A stretch of DNA of 17,351 nt from Firmicutes bacterium CAG:110. GTDB taxonomy: Bacteria; Bacillota; Clostridia; Oscillospirales; Oscillospiraceae. Below the pieces are notes generated by a model that was not told the origin of the DNA, made no database searches, and saw only the letters and a list, made by a program, of their open reading frames with translations. Below, in pieces: positions 14,411 through 17,351 of the stretch; the first letter of the stretch is position 1; every line of letters begins with the position of its first letter. The stretch lies in assembly GCA_000434635.1 (NCBI GenBank), contig HF988092.1, forward strand, positions 12,241 through 29,591, given 5' to 3'. Both the position numbers and the translations under genes were made by a program.

Positions 14411-15592
14411 TTACTTCAGGTTGCCCAGCCAGGAAACGTTGACGTTGGTCACGGCAGGCTCAACGGAGGTATCGTTGGAGACGGTGATGGTGCCGTCGAA
14501 CATACCCTTCACCAGAGCGGCGTAGTCGTCCTTGGAGAACTTGCCGTCGGCGAACTGAGTGGTCTCGGCCAGCTGCACGTAGTTGGCAGCGGGATCGTCG
14601 CCGGATACCAGACCCAGAGTCTCGATCTTGCCGGCGTAGTCAGCCCACTTGCCGCCCACGATGATGTCGGTCAGCGCATTGATCGTGGTGGGCCGCAGAC
14701 CCTTCATGGCGGAGGTAACGGTCATGCCGTCGCCGTAGTCGCCATCGATAATGCCCTTCTGGTCAACGTCAACGCCGATGACCTTGCCGCCAACCTTCTT
14801 GGCAGCCTCAGCCGCGGAGGTGTAGATGCCGCCGCCGCAGGCGAAAACGACCTCGGTGCCGTCGGCATACCAGGTGTCCATAACGGCAGTGATGTCAGCG
14901 TCGCCGTAGAACTGGTTGCCGTAAGCGTACTTCATGTCAACGGTGATGCCCAGCTCCTTGGCAGCGGCGTCAACGCCCTGCACATAGCCATAGCCATAGC
15001 GGATAACGGCGGGAACGGCCATGCCGCCCAGGAAGCCCAGCTTGGTGTAGCCCAGCTTGACAGCAGCATAACCGGCCATGTAACCGGCCAGCTCTTCCTG
15101 ATAGATGGCGCAGTAGACATTGCTCATGTCCACATAGTCTTCCAGCTTCCAGTTGTCGGGGTTGTAGTCATAGCTCTCGCCCTTGTTGGCAACGGCGGTC
15201 TCCAGCAGGTCGCCCTTGGCAACGTCCAGCGCGACGAACTTCACGTCGGGATAGTTGGGAGCAACTTCCACGATGGTGCCGCCGAAGGCATAGCCGGGCA
15301 TCACGATGACGTTGTAGCCCTCAGCGATGGCCAGCTCCACGGAAGCCACACGGCCGGCGGTGTCGTTGCTGGTGGGCTTGTAGTACTTGGTTTCCACATT
15401 GTTGTCCTTGCCGAAGGCAACGACGGCTTCCCAGGTGGTCTGGTTGAAGGACTGGTCGGTGATATCACCGTAGTCGGTAACCATGGCGACCTTGTAGCTG
15501 CCAGTGGAAGCTGCGTCCTTCTTGCCGGAGCCGCAGGCGACCAGAGTCAGGGACAGCGCCAGAACCAGCAGCAGAGCCAGGATCTTTTTCAT
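14411..15592 (-). CDS. nupN: BMP-family nucleoside-binding lipoprotein, NupN-like
   Basis: This 393-residue lipoprotein captures nucleosides outside the cell for the NupOPQ importer. The signal ends in the lipobox LVAC (lipidated Cys20), followed by a short GSGKKDAAST linker. The PnrA/BMP fold is marked by VTDYGDITDQSFNQ (38-51), whose Asp and Asn/Gln residues bind the base and ribose in the family. QEELAGYMAGY (165-175), FLGGMAVPAV (187-196) and VIGVDVDQKG (271-280) are further family segments. The ATG at 15592 has GGAGG about 8 bases upstream; a longer start at 15658 runs into the promoter and is rejected. It follows cdd after 125 bases and is itself followed by a strong terminator, which would give it its own transcript level. 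Confidence 0.92.
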   Translation of the reverse strand: MKKILALLLVLALSLTLVACGSGKKDAASTGSYKVAMVTDYGDITDQSFNQTTWEAVVAFGKDNNVETKYYKPTSNDTAGRVASVELAIAEGYNVIVMPGYAFGGTIVEVAPNYPDVKFVALDVAKGDLLETAVANKGESYDYNPDNWKLEDYVDMSNVYCAIYQEELAGYMAGYAAVKLGYTKLGFLGGMAVPAVIRYGYGYVQGVDAAAKELGITVDMKYAYGNQFYGDADITAVMDTWYADGTEVVFACGGGIYTSAAEAAKKVGGKVIGVDVDQKGIIDGDYGDGMTVTSAMKGLRPTTINALTDIIVGGKWADYAGKIETLGLVSGDDPAANYVQLAETTQFADGKFSKDDYAALVKGMFDGTITVSNDTSVEPAVTNVNVSWLGNLK

Positions 15593-15626
15593 GATTGCAT
15601 TCCTCCATAATTTTCTATTCTTGGTA

Positions 15627-15639
15627 GTGTTCGATACAC
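15627..15639. promoter_or_regulatory. Possible operator near the nupN start site
   Basis: The 13-base near-palindrome GTGTTCGATACAC sits at about the expected transcription start of nupN. It is short and no candidate regulator gene is adjacent, so the call is tentative. Confidence 0.25.
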
Positions 15640-15646
15640 CGATAGT

Positions 15647-15675
15647 ATTGTCGCACATTTTGATAAAAAAATCAA
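15647..15675 (-). promoter_or_regulatory. Candidate promoter of nupN
   Basis: The minus strand has TTGATT (15670-15675) and GACAAT (15647-15652), each four of six consensus bases, with a 17-base spacer. The spacing and position, about 55 bases before the ATG, are good; the hexamers are only fair. Confidence 0.45.
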
Positions 15676-15691
15676 CCCATTTTCGATGGTT
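15665..15691 (-). terminator. Weak terminator candidate after cdd
   Basis: A 6-bp stem with one bulge (15686-15691 with 15674-15680, loop of 5) is followed on the minus strand by seven T (15665-15671) after a short gap. It overlaps the nupN -35 region. It would leak at best. Confidence 0.3.
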
Positions 15692-15717
15692 TCCCGGTTT
15701 TTTTCACGATGTCTCCG

Positions 15718-16128
15718 TCAGGTGTGCATATGTTTCTGCGCAGAGAAGCTGAAAGGCAGGATCTCAGCCAGGGTGTGGGCTTCGCAGCCCTCCGGCGTGA
15801 TCATGTAAATGAGAAAATCGTCGCCGCAGAATTCCCGCATCACCTGACGGCACACGCCGCAGGGCGGGAACGCCCCGGTGATGACGCCGTCCTTTCCGCC
15901 GCACACGGCGATGGCGGCAAAGTCCCGGTGGCCGTCGTAGACCGCCTTGAAGAAGGCAGTGCGCTCGGCGCAGACCGTGGGGCTGTAGGACGCGTTTTCG
16001 ATGTTGCAGCCCTGATACACCGTCCCGTCGGCGCACAGCAGCGCCGCGCCCACCTGATAGCCGGAGTAGGGGACGTAGGCATGGGTCATGGCCTCTCTGG
16101 CAAGCTCACACAGTTTTTCGGGTGTCAT
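15718..16128 (-). CDS. cdd: Cytidine deaminase
   Basis: This 136-residue enzyme hydrolyses cytidine and deoxycytidine to uridine and deoxyuridine plus ammonia in the cytoplasm. It is the short, homotetrameric zinc type. The substrate loop is NIENASYSP (42-50); CAER (53-56) supplies zinc ligand Cys53 and catalytic Glu55; PCGVC (89-93) supplies ligands Cys90 and Cys93. YSGYQVGAAL (21-30) is the usual N-terminal signature, and the length is normal for the family. The ATG at 16128 has AGGAGG 7 bases upstream and lies 17 bases after the deoB stop, so the two form an operon. A longer frame to 16188 would overlap deoB and is rejected. Confidence 0.97.
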   Translation of the reverse strand: MTPEKLCELAREAMTHAYVPYSGYQVGAALLCADGTVYQGCNIENASYSPTVCAERTAFFKAVYDGHRDFAAIAVCGGKDGVITGAFPPCGVCRQVMREFCGDDFLIYMITPEGCEAHTLAEILPFSFSAQKHMHT

Positions 16129-16145
16129 AGTTCGCCTCCTGATAC

Positions 16146-17312
16146 TTACAGTATTTCTCCCGCGAAACTCGTGCCCGCGCCGTCCCAATGAACGCCCAGC
16201 AGGTCGGTGACGGTGGCTGCAATGTCCGCGAAGGTGGGCTTCGTGCCGAGATTGCCGGGTTTGACGCTCTTTCCCAGCACCAGCAGCGGCACATACTCAC
16301 GGGTGTGGTCGGTGGTGGCAGTGTAGGAGGGGTCGCAGCCGTGGTCGGCGGTGATCATCACCACGTCGTCCTCCCCCAGAGTGGGCAGGAACGTGCCCAG
16401 CCAGCGGTCAAACTCCGTCAGGGCGGCGGCGTAGCCGTCGATGTCCCGGCGGTGGCCGTAGAGCATGTCAAAATCCACCAGATTCACAAAGCACAGCCCG
16501 TGAAAATCCCGGGCGGCATAGTCCGTGGTATGTGCCATGCCGTCGGCATTGGACTTGTTGAACACGTACTCCGTGTCCCCCCGTCCGGCGAAAATGTCGT
16601 GGATCTTGCCCACGGCCAGGCAGTCCAGCCCCGCCGCCTTTACGGCGTCCAGCATGGTCTGCTTCGGCGGCTCCAGAGAAAAGTCGTGGCGGTTGGCCGT
16701 GCGCTTGAAGCCGTGCTCCGCGTCGCCCACATAGGGGCGGGCGATCACCCGGCCGACGCCATACTTTCCCTGCAAAAGCTTCCGCGCCTTGCGGCAGGCA
16801 TCGTACAGCTCCTGCAAGGGAATCCATTCCTCGTGCGCCGCCACCTGAAACACGGAATCGGCGGAGGTGTAGACGATCCACTTGCCGGTTTTGCGCTGCT
16901 CCTCGCCGTAGTCCCGGATGACGTCGGTGCCGGAATAGGGCAGGTTGCACAGGACGCCCCGGCCGGTCTCCTTCTCGAAGGCGTCCAGAACCTCTTTGGG
17001 GAAGCCGTTGGGGAAGGTGGGCAGGGGCTGGGGGGAGATCACACCGGCGATTTCCCAATGGCCGATGGTGGTGTCCTTGCCCATGGAGCTTTCCATCAGC
17101 CGGGCGAACGCGCCGGTGGGGGCGGCGGCCTTAGGCAGGCAGGTCACGCCGTCGATGTTGCCCAGTCCCGCGGCGGTCATGTTGGGAATGTCCAGCTTCT
17201 GGGAGGTGGCGCAGGCACGCAGGGTATTGACCCCCACGTCCCCGAAGGATTCCGCGTCGGGCATCGCGCCGATGCCGAAGGAATCCAGAACAATCAAAAA
17301 TACTCGCTTCAT
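16146..17312 (-). CDS. deoB: Phosphopentomutase
   Basis: This 388-residue alkaline-phosphatase-superfamily enzyme interconverts ribose or deoxyribose 1-phosphate and 5-phosphate, joining nucleoside breakdown to the pentose phosphate pathway. It shows the N-terminal metal site VLDSFGIGAMPDA (8-20, Asp10), the phosphorylated-threonine region GKDTTIGHWEIAG (78-90, probably Thr81), VDFDMLYGHRRD (279-290) and the C-terminal metal site TADHGCDPSYTATTDHTRE (321-339). The length is standard. The ATG at 17312 has AAGGTGAT about 5 bases upstream. Its promoter, or an upstream gene of the same operon such as a nucleoside phosphorylase, would lie beyond the right edge. The 39 bases remaining there show no clear promoter. 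Confidence 0.98.
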   Translation of the reverse strand: MKRVFLIVLDSFGIGAMPDAESFGDVGVNTLRACATSQKLDIPNMTAAGLGNIDGVTCLPKAAAPTGAFARLMESSMGKDTTIGHWEIAGVISPQPLPTFPNGFPKEVLDAFEKETGRGVLCNLPYSGTDVIRDYGEEQRKTGKWIVYTSADSVFQVAAHEEWIPLQELYDACRKARKLLQGKYGVGRVIARPYVGDAEHGFKRTANRHDFSLEPPKQTMLDAVKAAGLDCLAVGKIHDIFAGRGDTEYVFNKSNADGMAHTTDYAARDFHGLCFVNLVDFDMLYGHRRDIDGYAAALTEFDRWLGTFLPTLGEDDVVMITADHGCDPSYTATTDHTREYVPLLVLGKSVKPGNLGTKPTFADIAATVTDLLGVHWDGAGTSFAGEIL

Positions 17313-17351
17313 ACTATCACCTTATACGAGTTTTTAATAAAACGCTTAAAA

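Noticed and set aside
1..17351. tRNA, rRNA or known riboswitch genes
   Set aside because: I read the intergenic gaps on both strands and saw no cloverleaf, rRNA-like sequence or recognisable riboswitch core; short or diverged RNAs could still be missed without a covariance search.

Overview
The window reads as a chromosomal segment of a GC-rich low-G+C-phylum relative, i.e. a clostridial gut Firmicute (Oscillospiraceae/Ruminococcaceae-like; inferred, not proven). The clues are AGGAGG-type ribosome sites, lysine-rich lipoprotein signal peptides, a YesM/YesN-type two-component pair, a NupNOPQ-type nucleoside importer and a Tn4451/TnpX-type large serine recombinase relic. Every intact gene lies on the minus strand, so transcription runs from high to low coordinates. 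The only plus-strand coding trace is the recombinase relic.

Right part (17312 to about 10510): a nucleoside salvage and uptake locus. deoB (phosphopentomutase) and cdd (cytidine deaminase) are 17 bases apart. They are followed by the nucleoside-binding lipoprotein nupN with its own candidate promoter, then a strong terminator, then a near-consensus promoter and structured leader that start the transporter genes nupO-nupP-nupQ. The last three genes overlap by 4 bases at each junction and end at a 15-bp terminator hairpin. Together they import nucleosides, deaminate cytidine or deoxycytidine, and move ribose/deoxyribose 1-phosphate into 5-phosphate for central metabolism.

Middle (about 10510 to 9424): a gene-poor island of mobile-DNA debris. 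It holds a 161-167 bp foldback element with perfect 21-base terminal inverted repeats (MITE-like) and a serine recombinase fragment that has lost both ends and is interrupted by a 138-bp direct-repeat unit carrying an in-frame stop.

Centre-left (9354 to 5342): a four-gene operon of a YtrA-type GntR repressor, an ABC ATPase, an ABC-2 permease with a large extracytoplasmic C-terminal domain, and an unrecognised lipoprotein. It has a clear promoter with an inverted-repeat operator over the expected start site and a 14-bp terminator at the end. The arrangement resembles the Bacillus ytr systems.

Left part (5285 to 1): a sugar-sensing cassette. An AraC-type response regulator, a dCACHE-HAMP-type membrane histidine kinase and a sugar-binding lipoprotein overlap or nearly overlap as one operon. 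Downstream, from its own candidate promoter, comes an MglB-like galactose-binding lipoprotein. I infer that the three-gene sensor controls the MglB transporter, whose remaining genes would lie beyond the left edge.
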